Made by a program: the position numbers and the translations under genes
In this document: positions 6,180 through 14,588 of the stretch, in pieces
Numbering within the stretch: position 1 is the stretch's first letter
Layout: every line of letters starts with the position of its first letter
The notes under the pieces: generated by a model
Told to the model about the DNA's origin: nothing
Database searches by the model: none
What the model saw: only the letters and a program-made list of their open reading frames with translations
Source of the DNA: Candidatus Poseidoniaceae archaeon
GTDB taxonomy: Archaea > Thermoplasmatota > Poseidoniia > Poseidoniales > Poseidoniaceae
Direction: 5' to 3'
NCBI GenBank assembly: GCA_013330925.1
Contig: DUHJ01000030.1
Location: 1 to 14,857 of the forward strand
Length of the DNA: 14,857 nt

Positions 6180-7485
6180 GGCGTGGACCGTGCACAAATT
6201 CGGAGGATCCGTCCTTCGAGGCGCCCCCGACTTGGACCGCCTTGCTGACCGTATCGCAGAAGACGACGGTCCTGCGGCCGTGGTGGTTTCAGCGCTGTGG
6301 GGAACGACGGACCGCTTGCTGCGCGCCGTGGACGACCCCCGTTATGCAGAGCGTTTGGTCAGCGATCTTCGCTCCCATCACCTTATGTTCGCACCCCGAC
6401 TTGATCGCGGGCGCGATGGACATCGTTTCGAGCACGTCCTCGCGTCCATGGCGGAAGCCTTGCGCTTGCGCCAGGCGGACCCTTCAAACCACGCCGCTCG
6501 TGTCCAATTGTTGGCCTCAGGTGAGCGACTTTCTGCACTGGTCATCGCTCACCATCTTCGTCGCTGCGGATTCGCAGCCCACGCGGTGGGCGCAGAGGAC
6601 ATCGGCATGGTGCTCTCGGGGACGCATGAAGCGGAAGCCGTGGATTTGTCCAAGAGCGCCGAGAATTTTGACCGCACCATCCTCCACGGAATTCCCGTCA
6701 TCACAGGCTGGCTCGGCTCAGGTAGGGACGGCACGCTTGCGCTCCTCGGCCGGGGGGGTTCCGACCATACGGCGACCGCTGTCGCCCACCTTCTCGGCGC
6801 ACGTCGTGTGGTGCTTTGGAAGGACGTCAAGGGCATTCATCCCGTCAATCCCCGATGGGGCATCAACACCGAACCAATCTCCTACATGCCGTACGAGCTG
6901 GCACGGATGGCGGCAGGATTGGATGCGACCGTTCTCCATCCGGCCACCGTCGGGCCGTGCATCGCTGACGGCATCCCAATCGAAGTGCGCCACTTGAGCG
7001 AAACGCTGAGCGGCCTCGCCCCAACCACCATCGGCCCAGAACTCATCGCTGACCTCGGCCCCTTGGCCGCGGCGTGTACCATGGACGTCTGTGCCATCGA
7101 GGCCACCTTCCCTCCGCTCGGGACCCCTGGCGCCCAACACGCGGCCTTGCTGGCCAAGTTGGCCGCTCGAGGCCTCGGGGTCCACGCCTCTTCGGCTTGG
7201 GTGGACGGCACCAGGTTGATCGTGGACGCCAACGGCGTGGCAGGGGTCGAAGCATCGCTCAACGACGTCGGCATGCACGTGGACCACATTGGAGCGCCTT
7301 CAGCAATGATCACGTTCATCGGCGCGTGGGAGGACCCAGAAGGGTGGTTGCAGGGCTTGTCGCTGAACGGTGCAGAGGCCGTTGACCACGACGCGAGGAA
7401 AGTTCGCATCCTTGTGCCACGGGATCAAGCCAAAGCCACGTTGGAACGATTGGCCAAAGCATCGGCTTGGCTCGCCAGGGCTTGA
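6172..7485 (+). CDS. lysC: Aspartate kinase with C-terminal ACT-like region
   Basis: A 437-aa amino-acid kinase family protein matching aspartokinase, which phosphorylates aspartate as the entry step to aspartate semialdehyde and thence to lysine, threonine and methionine. In archaea aspartate semialdehyde also feeds the ADTH route to aromatics. Motifs in order are KFGGS (9-13), LASGERLSA (114-122), VITGWLGS (176-183), GRGGSDHTAT (193-202) and LWKDVKGI (215-222) with NPR shortly after. Residues about 300-437 look like two diverged ACT-type regulatory repeats (VCAIEA, then MITFIGA), suggesting feedback control by an amino acid that cannot be named from sequence. The start is set by GGAGG 8 bases upstream and overlaps the chorismate synthase stop. 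Other amino-acid kinases (glutamate or acetylglutamate kinase) fit less well because they lack this KFGGS plus ACT layout. Confidence 0.93.
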   Translation: MAEAWTVHKFGGSVLRGAPDLDRLADRIAEDDGPAAVVVSALWGTTDRLLRAVDDPRYAERLVSDLRSHHLMFAPRLDRGRDGHRFEHVLASMAEALRLRQADPSNHAARVQLLASGERLSALVIAHHLRRCGFAAHAVGAEDIGMVLSGTHEAEAVDLSKSAENFDRTILHGIPVITGWLGSGRDGTLALLGRGGSDHTATAVAHLLGARRVVLWKDVKGIHPVNPRWGINTEPISYMPYELARMAAGLDATVLHPATVGPCIADGIPIEVRHLSETLSGLAPTTIGPELIADLGPLAAACTMDVCAIEATFPPLGTPGAQHAALLAKLAARGLGVHASSAWVDGTRLIVDANGVAGVEASLNDVGMHVDHIGAPSAMITFIGAWEDPEGWLQGLSLNGAEAVDHDARKVRILVPRDQAKATLERLAKASAWLARA

Positions 7486-8406
7486 TCACGCGTCGCGGCT
7501 CTCGCGGTAACGTTGCAAGTGCGTTGGGAGGTTGAGCGCGAACAGCGCACCGGTCACCAGGAACACGAACAGCGTTCCCAGCGCAACACCGTACACGGAC
7601 GTAAGTTCGACGGATTCCTCAAGCCGTCGTGCGGTGTTGCTGGAAAGCACACCGACCAACGCGGGGAGGATCGTGTTGGCTGACAGCACGAGGGTGGCCA
7701 GAAGAATGGAGATGATGGGATTCAGAACGAGCGCCCGGTGGTACTTTCCAACAATCTTGCCCGGGTTCATCACGTAGACCTCGTTGGTACGGATGCTGGT
7801 GTCAAGCATGCTGTAGCGGAGCACACCGTTGCTGATTTCGATGTACATGATGAGGAACACCGCGTAGACGACGACCAGACTGCTGAGAAGGAATGGGCGG
7901 TCGGCAAGGCTGAGCGGGTCGAAGGAAAGCGCCACCTTTGAGGAGGCAAACCGGAGGATTGCGAGGATGAACAGTACGTTTGAGGCCAGCAGATATCGGC
8001 CGTCACGACGGAAGGTCCCGATGAACCCAGCAATGGTGGCGAGCGAGATGACGATCACCTGAACGGTGGTGGCCACGGCGATGCTCCCGGTGAGCATGTA
8101 CCAGATGGTTCCCGCTCCAGGGGACACGATGAGCGTCAGGAAGGCCAGCGCAATCAGGATCCCGTACACGGCCAACTGAAGGTTCTGCACCATTTTGTCG
8201 GGGGGCAGGAACTTCATCTTCGGCACCAATGGTCCACCGAGGAGGCTTTCCACAAAACTGGGGATTTGAATTTCCGGGATGGCATCCTTGGGGATTTCTG
8301 TCCCAATGCCGGTGCTTCCAGCGAGCTTCTTGCGGCTTGGTGCCGACGAACGGACGGTCTTGCTGTCGTACAGATGCGAGGTATCGCCGGACGTTTTTCC
8401 TGCCAT
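7486..8406 (-). CDS. Polytopic membrane protein of the MoxR/DUF58 operon
   Basis: A 306-aa protein whose family I do not recognise. A polar N-terminal region of about 70 residues, rich in Ser, Lys and Pro, precedes about six hydrophobic segments (roughly 76-95, 103-130, 138-153, 171-190, 228-252 and 270-291). A loop between the fourth and fifth carries RTNEVYVMNPGKIVGKYH. It is the last gene of the four-gene minus-strand operon, nine bases after the DUF58 stop, so a membrane role with the MoxR/DUF58 pair is likely. ATG 8406 is preferred because GGTGAG lies just upstream; the directly preceding in-frame TTG at 8409 is the alternative. Its stop directly abuts the aspartokinase stop (7485/7486) with no base between. 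Confidence 0.85.
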   Translation of the reverse strand: MAGKTSGDTSHLYDSKTVRSSAPSRKKLAGSTGIGTEIPKDAIPEIQIPSFVESLLGGPLVPKMKFLPPDKMVQNLQLAVYGILIALAFLTLIVSPGAGTIWYMLTGSIAVATTVQVIVISLATIAGFIGTFRRDGRYLLASNVLFILAILRFASSKVALSFDPLSLADRPFLLSSLVVVYAVFLIMYIEISNGVLRYSMLDTSIRTNEVYVMNPGKIVGKYHRALVLNPIISILLATLVLSANTILPALVGVLSSNTARRLEESVELTSVYGVALGTLFVFLVTGALFALNLPTHLQRYRESRDA

Positions 8407-8415
8407 CAACTCACC

Positions 8416-9741
8416 TCAGAATCCACGTGCGCCAGCAAGGGCGGTCGACAGGAGCATGTCAGGCTCCCAATCCATGATGTTCACACCAAGTCCGCGAAGT
8501 TCGCCGATCAGGACGTCGCGCTCGGTTTTCATGACTTCATAGCCCGTACGGTCCAATCGCTTGGCGTCGAATTCGAACTCGAGCGACGAAGGCGAAAGCA
8601 CCGTCACATCAAAGTCGCGTGCGCGGAAATCACGCAGCGCATTGATGATGGTGGGGTCGTCCTCAAGGTTGCTCAAGACGATGATTGGGCTGCCCTTGTT
8701 GATGTGGGGCAAAATGCGGTTCACCACGACCTGCAACGGCGTGTTGCCCTTGGCGACGGCACCGGCCAACTTCGTGAGGATCACGTAGAGCTGCTTCTTG
8801 CCCGTGTCACGGTCCACGCTGACGACCTCGTCACCGTACACGATGACGCCGACAGAGTCACGGCGGCCGAGGAAATACTTCGCCAAGGACGCAGCGGCTC
8901 GGGTCGAGTAGACCAACGCGTTTCGGCTGACGGGTCCGGTTTCCGAGACGGAGCGGGAGTCGACGAGGATGATGACGTCAGACACGGCGTCACGCTCGCG
9001 CTCGTTCACCATGAGTTTGCCAGAGCGAGCGTACGCAGACCAGTTGATCGCTCGGAACGAGTCGCCCTCGAAATACTCGCGGAGCGAGTAGAATTCAGAA
9101 CCGGGACCGGGCTGTCGGATGTTCACCGCACCGGTGAAGATCTTGGGCACGCGGGACTTGACGAAGGTCTCCTTGAGGTCCTCCATCTTCGGGAAGACCA
9201 GGAAGTCGTTGTAGACGTGCAGTTCTTTTTCACGGTGGAACAACCCAAACGCGTCTTGCATTCGAACGGCCACAGGACCGAGGCTGTAGAAGCCACGAAG
9301 CGGACACTCCACCGTGTATTCGATGAAGGTCTCACGGCGCGGGCCGAGTTCCATCAAGATGTAGTTCGAACCGGACTTGATTCGCATCACCTCGGGCACG
9401 CGGTCGCGCACCTCGAGGATCTTGGCCAAGCCTGAATGGTTCTGCATCCTGAGGGTCACGCTCAACTCGCCGTCCTCAAAGAGGCGCGCACTGGACATTT
9501 TTCGCATCGCTGAGACGTTGCCCAAGGCCATGCCCTCTTCGCCGGTGAATTCCTCTGACCGACGTCCGGAGGAGGCGACGTCGGCGTGTCCACCGAAAAG
9601 GGCGGCCCAAGTCAAAATCACAAAGATGACCACGGCAATGGTGACCAGTTGCGAATTCCGCAAGGTGAGGCCAAGCAGGTACATCGCGACAGCAAGGCTG
9701 CCGAGCATCGCTGATTTACGGCTCCACATCGTGGCCCACAC
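8416..9741 (-). CDS. DUF58 protein (MoxR-associated, VWA-like)
   Basis: A 441-aa DUF58 family protein. Two N-terminal hydrophobic helices (about 11-28 and 31-50) anchor it in the membrane. A beta-rich region (about 90-165) resembling the conserved pre-DUF58 domain follows. The DUF58 hallmark spans residues 217-251 with EFYSLREY, EGD, INWSAYARSGKLMV and NERERD. A VWA-like fold follows, with a MIDAS-type DSRS at 261-264 and IIVLSNLEDD at 353-362. DUF58 proteins typically pair with MoxR ATPases, and here the moxR-like gene ends 25 bases upstream. This suggests the protein is the membrane-side partner or adaptor of the ATPase; the substrate is not known. The start is either GTG 9741 or ATG 9729; a GGAG lies 11 bases before the ATG but only one base before the GTG, so the shorter form (437 aa) is quite possible. 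Confidence 0.92.
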   Translation of the reverse strand: MWATMWSRKSAMLGSLAVAMYLLGLTLRNSQLVTIAVVIFVILTWAALFGGHADVASSGRRSEEFTGEEGMALGNVSAMRKMSSARLFEDGELSVTLRMQNHSGLAKILEVRDRVPEVMRIKSGSNYILMELGPRRETFIEYTVECPLRGFYSLGPVAVRMQDAFGLFHREKELHVYNDFLVFPKMEDLKETFVKSRVPKIFTGAVNIRQPGPGSEFYSLREYFEGDSFRAINWSAYARSGKLMVNERERDAVSDVIILVDSRSVSETGPVSRNALVYSTRAAASLAKYFLGRRDSVGVIVYGDEVVSVDRDTGKKQLYVILTKLAGAVAKGNTPLQVVVNRILPHINKGSPIIVLSNLEDDPTIINALRDFRARDFDVTVLSPSSLEFEFDAKRLDRTGYEVMKTERDVLIGELRGLGVNIMDWEPDMLLSTALAGARGF

Positions 9742-9766
9742 TCCGTTTCAGATGGCGTGAACGACC

Positions 9767-10897
<1,131 letters not shown>

Positions 10898-10905
10898 GTT
10901 TTGTT

Positions 10906-10911
10906 CCTCCT
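10906..10911 (-). promoter_or_regulatory. Strong Shine-Dalgarno of the MoxR gene
   Basis: AGGAGG on the minus strand with an 8-base spacer to ATG 10897. It fixes the start upstream of the Ala/Pro arm. Without it, an internal start near the conserved ATPase region would be tempting. Confidence 0.75.
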
Positions 10912-10914
10912 AGG

Positions 10915-12507
10915 TTATTTTCCCCAACGTCGAATTTGAGGGATCAGCTCCCTCAGTTCATCGTTGGAATAGTCACGGTTCGAGCTGACAAGCTCGACCA
11001 GGCGCGGTTCGCGCACCATTTGCAAGATCTCCGCGGGCGACTTCCGTGCGAATTCGTCACGGGTCAGGTCGTGGAGTTGCCGTACCTTCGAGAGAAGTGC
11101 CTCTCGAGTACGGCGTTGATACTGGGAGGGATCCAACTTGGTCGGTCGCTCCCTGAAACGGGTGAGGTCGAAAACGTGGCGCCAGTTTTCCTTCTCTGGA
11201 ACAACCATGATGGCGATGGCCAAGAGGGCAAAGAGGTTCATGCCGATGAGCCACTTGAGCAGCCCATCGCTGGTCAGGAGGACCACGGCACCAACAGCCT
11301 CTGTGAAGGGCATCGTCAGGGCCCCTGCAACGTGGCGGCTCTCGTCGAACACGACGTTGAAATTTGAGAAGGTGCGCTGCACCGTGGAAGACAATTCTTC
11401 GTTGTCGTGCTCCATCATGGACGCGACTAGGGCGGTGAAGTACCGTTCGTTGCCGTACCATGCGTTGTCGCCTTGGTCGATGCCTTGGCTGTCCGTGGTC
11501 CAGCAGGTGGCGGCGTCACGTCCTTCGTATTGCGGGCTGTCGCACTGCAACTTGCCGGTGGTGTCGGCCTTCTCCCACGTCCACATGTGATTGGCGAAGA
11601 CGGAGTGATCGGCGACGAAGACGATGCTGCCGGTGACGTCAATCTGTCCTTGGCCACCGCCAATGGTGGTGTCAAGCACGTTTTCGACAGGGTAGTCCAT
11701 CCGCACGATCAGACCGGTTTTTCCATCGCCCAACACTGGGTTGGCGATGTTGTCCGGGTTGAAGTCTGCACGGGCGATGAACGCTGGCGTGGACGCCGCT
11801 GCAAGGACGCTCACGGTGCGCCCGGATTCATCCTGGTCCTCAAGGACCTGAATGGCCGTTGGGCGGTGGAAGAGCACGGGGAGGCGGCAGTTGTCGACGT
11901 CACGCGAATTCACCTGCTCCTCCGAGCAGGCCTGCCGTGCTTCATCTTGCATCTCCGTGACGTTGCGGGTCAGGCTCGAAGCCGCCCAAACACGGCGGGC
12001 GTCGGGTGAAAGGGGGTTGCCGTCCGAGCCTTGCATCTCATAGTAGCGGTACGGGTCGACGACAGGGTCGCCGAAGTACTTCACACCGAAGAGGTCCGCC
12101 ACAGGTTGGGCGTTGGAAGAGTTGGAGGCGAGGATGACTTTGCCGCCCTTCTTGGTGACAAAGTCGTGCAGGGCGGAAGCCTCGGCTGCATCGAAGGGCT
12201 TCTCGGGCCCGGCGATGATCAGGAGGGTGCGGTGAGGCTCCTTCCAGTCGTTCACGAGCATTGGGGTGGACATCGTGTTGGCGATGGTGTATCCCATGCC
12301 GCCCTCGTCACCGCCAAAGGAAGACCGAGCGTCGGTGATCTGCTGATAGCTCAAGGTGACTTCTTCCGTTTCTTCGTACGGTGAAAAGACAACCTCTTTT
12401 CCGGCACTGACGAGGGTGATGACCGTCCCGGACATGAGGACAGTAACGATGAGCGCGACAAGCAGCCACGACTCAAGACCGAGTCCTTTGCTGCCCTCTT
12501 CTGCCAC
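10915..12507 (-). CDS. DUF4350-like membrane protein, first gene of the MoxR operon
   Basis: A 530-aa protein with a transmembrane helix at about 12-35, a large domain at about 40-400 probably outside the membrane, a second helix at about 417-436, and a charged cytoplasmic tail of about 95 residues. Residues about 60-150 resemble DUF4350: a GGM...MLVNDWKEP stretch, then LLIIAGPEKPFDAAEASAL and a GGKVILAS strand. Such domains, glutamine-amidotransferase-like in fold, are often found beside moxR and DUF58 genes, as here. Four cysteines (194, 207, 322, 335) lie in the large domain and could form disulfides. The start is GTG 12507 with GAGGTGAT just upstream. The tail (YQRRTREALLSKVRQLHDL onward) is a good candidate for contact with the MoxR ATPase. 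The function is unknown; the DUF4350 name is moderately sure. Confidence 0.88.
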   Translation of the reverse strand: MAEEGSKGLGLESWLLVALIVTVLMSGTVITLVSAGKEVVFSPYEETEEVTLSYQQITDARSSFGGDEGGMGYTIANTMSTPMLVNDWKEPHRTLLIIAGPEKPFDAAEASALHDFVTKKGGKVILASNSSNAQPVADLFGVKYFGDPVVDPYRYYEMQGSDGNPLSPDARRVWAASSLTRNVTEMQDEARQACSEEQVNSRDVDNCRLPVLFHRPTAIQVLEDQDESGRTVSVLAAASTPAFIARADFNPDNIANPVLGDGKTGLIVRMDYPVENVLDTTIGGGQGQIDVTGSIVFVADHSVFANHMWTWEKADTTGKLQCDSPQYEGRDAATCWTTDSQGIDQGDNAWYGNERYFTALVASMMEHDNEELSSTVQRTFSNFNVVFDESRHVAGALTMPFTEAVGAVVLLTSDGLLKWLIGMNLFALLAIAIMVVPEKENWRHVFDLTRFRERPTKLDPSQYQRRTREALLSKVRQLHDLTRDEFARKSPAEILQMVREPRLVELVSSNRDYSNDELRELIPQIRRWGK

Positions 12508-12657
12508 GGTATCACCTCAAGGAACGACAGGAGCCTGCAGCACCAACTCTGCGACATTCACAGCCCACATAATGATTCTCCCACCTTGTTCTTGACACAA
12601 TAGAGCGGCGTACCCCATTCAGGTCGAATGTTCGTTGCGCTGCATGGCGCCCGAACA
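12508..12657. other. 150-base gap before the MoxR operon
   Basis: This gap divides the secreted-protein/Mo-hydroxylase genes from the DUF4350 operon, both on the minus strand. It holds the possible leader ORF at 12517-12570 and a weak TATA-like CTATTG (minus strand, 12598-12603) that could start transcription near 12573. I saw no strong hairpin or T-tract terminator for the upstream genes, so read-through into the MoxR operon is possible. Confidence 0.4.
12517..12570 (-). CDS. Possible 17-codon leader ORF upstream of the MoxR operon
   Basis: ATG at 12570 is preceded by GGGAG with a 7-base spacer and opens a frame of MWAVNVAELVLQAPVVP, then a TGA. That TGA lies inside the Shine-Dalgarno region of the next gene, nine bases before its GTG. 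Position and ribosome site make translational coupling possible, but so short a frame can arise by chance. No family is recognisable. It would be a leader peptide or a small hydrophobic protein. Confidence 0.25.
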   Translation of the reverse strand: MWAVNVAELVLQAPVVP

Positions 12658-13611
12658 TCAGGGAGATTCCACGCGTCGAGGACCACGCAAAAAGGCGAGC
12701 ATGACGGCCAAGAAAACCAACGGGTTGGGAAAGGGGAGGGGTGAGCTTTGATCGGTCGAGGTGGAAGAATCGCTTGTTCCCACGTCGTTCACGTCCCCGA
12801 CCACCTCGTCCGGATCGGCCGCCTTGACGTCTACTTCCACGGTGGTGCTCCGGCTCGCTCCGTCGCCTTCAGAAGTGACGATCAAGCGAATCTCACACGT
12901 GCGCTCAGGGTGGCTGCTCGAGGCCTCCAATCGTAGGACGACGTCCACCGGCGCTTGTCCGCCCACGTCGGTTGGCTCGACCACGGTGCCTGAAAGGCTC
13001 TCGAGACCGAGCACGCTCAGTTGGGGACAGGAGCGGACTTCAGCCTCGGCTTCGGTCACCGCGTCCTTGGTGTTCCCCATGTTGTTCAGTTGCATGGTCA
13101 TCTCAATCCATGTCCCGGCGTCAAAGGGATTGGGTGGAGTGGGGACGCTTGGTTCAAGTCGATGAACGCGAGGGAGTTCAAGATCGGCCTCAATCTCTTG
13201 GGTGGAGCCAGAGTTCGTTTGTGACGCCTCCGTGGCGGTCACCGTGAGCAACATCACTTCGGCGGCTGCGTAGGCTCGCACTTCGTCGGCCGTGGTGCCC
13301 GTGATGGTGATCTCAACGGTGACGTTGCCGTTTGCTCCCACGGTGACCGGAGAGTCAATCTCGGCCTCAACAGGAACGTCGCTTGGCAGTTCAAGTTCCA
13401 TGTCGACTTCGAGTTCGAACGGTCGGTTGTTGGCGATCCAGATTTCCAAGGTGTGGCTGACCGCCCATCGGTTTCCGTCGAGGTTGAGAATAACGCCGTC
13501 GTCGACGTCGCTTTCCCATCCGATCTCCCACGACGGAGCTTCGACTTGGGCCTGCACGGGAACCAAGGGGAGAAGAAGCATCACGGCGATGACACAGAGG
13601 GCCTTTCGCAT
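12658..13611 (-). CDS. Secreted beta-sandwich protein with C-terminal anchor
   Basis: A 317-aa protein of no family I can name firmly. Residues 1-22 form a clear signal peptide (MRKALCVIAVMLLLPLVPVQ, then AQ). Two beta-rich segments (about 28-150 and 155-262) have alternating hydrophobic strands, VTVEITITG and WIEMTMQLNNMGN. These resemble NEW3/CARDB-like Ig-fold modules found in archaeal surface proteins. The second contains Cys195 and Cys239, a likely disulfide pair. A Ser/Thr/Asp-rich linker (268-290), a short hydrophobic stretch (297-308) and a basic RGPRR tail finish the protein. This is a tripartite C-terminal anchor or sorting-like signal. AGGAGG seven bases before ATG 13611 sets the start. 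The frame stays open further upstream, to 13863, but that part lies inside the next gene. It is two bases from the FAD-subunit gene, so cotranscription is likely. Confidence 0.85.
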   Translation of the reverse strand: MRKALCVIAVMLLLPLVPVQAQVEAPSWEIGWESDVDDGVILNLDGNRWAVSHTLEIWIANNRPFELEVDMELELPSDVPVEAEIDSPVTVGANGNVTVEITITGTTADEVRAYAAAEVMLLTVTATEASQTNSGSTQEIEADLELPRVHRLEPSVPTPPNPFDAGTWIEMTMQLNNMGNTKDAVTEAEAEVRSCPQLSVLGLESLSGTVVEPTDVGGQAPVDVVLRLEASSSHPERTCEIRLIVTSEGDGASRSTTVEVDVKAADPDEVVGDVNDVGTSDSSTSTDQSSPLPFPNPLVFLAVMLAFLRGPRRVESP

Positions 13612-13613
13612 CC

Positions 13614-14588
13614 TTAGCCCTCCTCGGTGATGGCTCGAAGTGCTCGCGAGGCAAGCACGCTGACCATCGAACGGCGGTAGCGTGGTGGAAGTGCGGTGTT
13701 GTTGACAGGCTTGATGGCCTTTTGGAGCGCCTTTGAGAGGCGCTTGCGTCCTTCGGTGTTCGTCCAGTCCGAATGCGCTTCTGCAACGTCCATGTGAAGG
13801 CCAGGGATGCTTTCGAGGCCGGTGCTGGCCACGCGGAGGGAGGTCGCATCTCCGGGAATCCACGACGCCGCAATCCCGGCCTCGGGGAAATCCCAGGTTT
13901 CACGCACGCGCAGTTTGTGGTAGGCGCCGACACGCGACGCCGCGTCATCAGGAAGGTAGACAGCCAGCAAAAATTCGCCGGGCTGAAGCACGTTTTTCTT
14001 CATTCCATCAAGTTCGAAGAAGTCCTCGAGAGGCATGCGGCGTTCGCCATCGGGTCCGACCAATTCCACCTCAGCACCCAAGGCCATGAAGGCCGCTGCC
14101 ATGTCACCTTGGTAGGTGGCCACGCACAACGTGTTTTGATTGGGAATGACCCGACAGTCGGCACCCGTGCCGCAGTCTGCTTTGTGGCACCATTCGATGG
14201 AACGACGCCAGTCCTCCGACTGGTTGTACCAGAAGCAACGGGTGTCAAGGCAAAGGTTGCCACCGACGGTGGCGCTTCGACGGATGAGGCTGGAAGCCAC
14301 CTTTGCAGCGGCAGCGGCAAGAAGCGGGTGAACAACCTCTGAGGTGGCCACGTCGTGCAAGCGCGTCATGCAGCCCACACGATTGGCTGCCAAGGCGTCG
14401 GCACCGTCGACATGGGCCAGAGAGATGACATCGCCCTTTGGATTGAGGTGCCACTTGTAGTTCGGGAGCAAATCGGTCCCACCGGCCACCCAATCGAAGG
14501 GGCGTCCTTGGGCAGTGAGGTCAGCGGCAACGGCACAGGCTTCCTCGACCGATGTGGGCCGGTGGAGCACGAATGGAGGAGTCAGCAT
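13614..14588 (-). CDS. FAD/[4Fe-4S] subunit of a 4-hydroxybenzoyl-CoA reductase-like Mo-hydroxylase
   Basis: A 324-aa medium subunit of the xanthine dehydrogenase family. FAD-binding motifs are AGGTDL (35-40) and ATVGGNLC (106-113); the C-terminal CO-dehydrogenase-flavoprotein-like domain starts near 220. Unlike ordinary family members, it carries a Cys-rich insert at 113-155 with DTRCFWYNQSEDWRRS and cysteines at 113, 118, 134, 139, 145 and 155. The HcrB/HbaD subunit of 4-hydroxybenzoyl-CoA reductase has such an insert, binding a [4Fe-4S] cluster; here Cys118, 134, 145 and 155 fit best. Those enzymes reductively remove the ring hydroxyl of an aromatic CoA thioester in the cytoplasm. The real substrate here is unknown. 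The ATG shares its A with the stop of the upstream partial gene, implying coupling. The catalytic and 2Fe-2S subunits should lie to the right of the window. Confidence 0.88.
   Translation of the reverse strand: MLTPPFVLHRPTSVEEACAVAADLTAQGRPFDWVAGGTDLLPNYKWHLNPKGDVISLAHVDGADALAANRVGCMTRLHDVATSEVVHPLLAAAAAKVASSLIRRSATVGGNLCLDTRCFWYNQSEDWRRSIEWCHKADCGTGADCRVIPNQNTLCVATYQGDMAAAFMALGAEVELVGPDGERRMPLEDFFELDGMKKNVLQPGEFLLAVYLPDDAASRVGAYHKLRVRETWDFPEAGIAASWIPGDATSLRVASTGLESIPGLHMDVAEAHSDWTNTEGRKRLSKALQKAIKPVNNTALPPRYRRSMVSVLASRALRAITEEG
13619..13624 (-). promoter_or_regulatory. Shine-Dalgarno deciding the start of the secreted protein
   Basis: AGGAGG with a 7-base spacer to ATG 13611, located in the last codons of the FAD-subunit gene. 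Together with the signal peptide beginning exactly there, it rejects a longer frame starting further upstream. Confidence 0.75.

Noticed and set aside
8266..9435. Long plus-strand open frame (389 codons) opposite the DUF58 gene
   Set aside because: Antisense shadow in GC-rich DNA. The DUF58 hallmark motifs are on the minus strand and no ribosome site or family resemblance is seen on the plus strand.
13612..13863. Upstream extension of the secreted protein
   Set aside because: It overlaps the FAD-subunit gene and would bury the signal peptide; AGGAGG before ATG 13611 marks the start.
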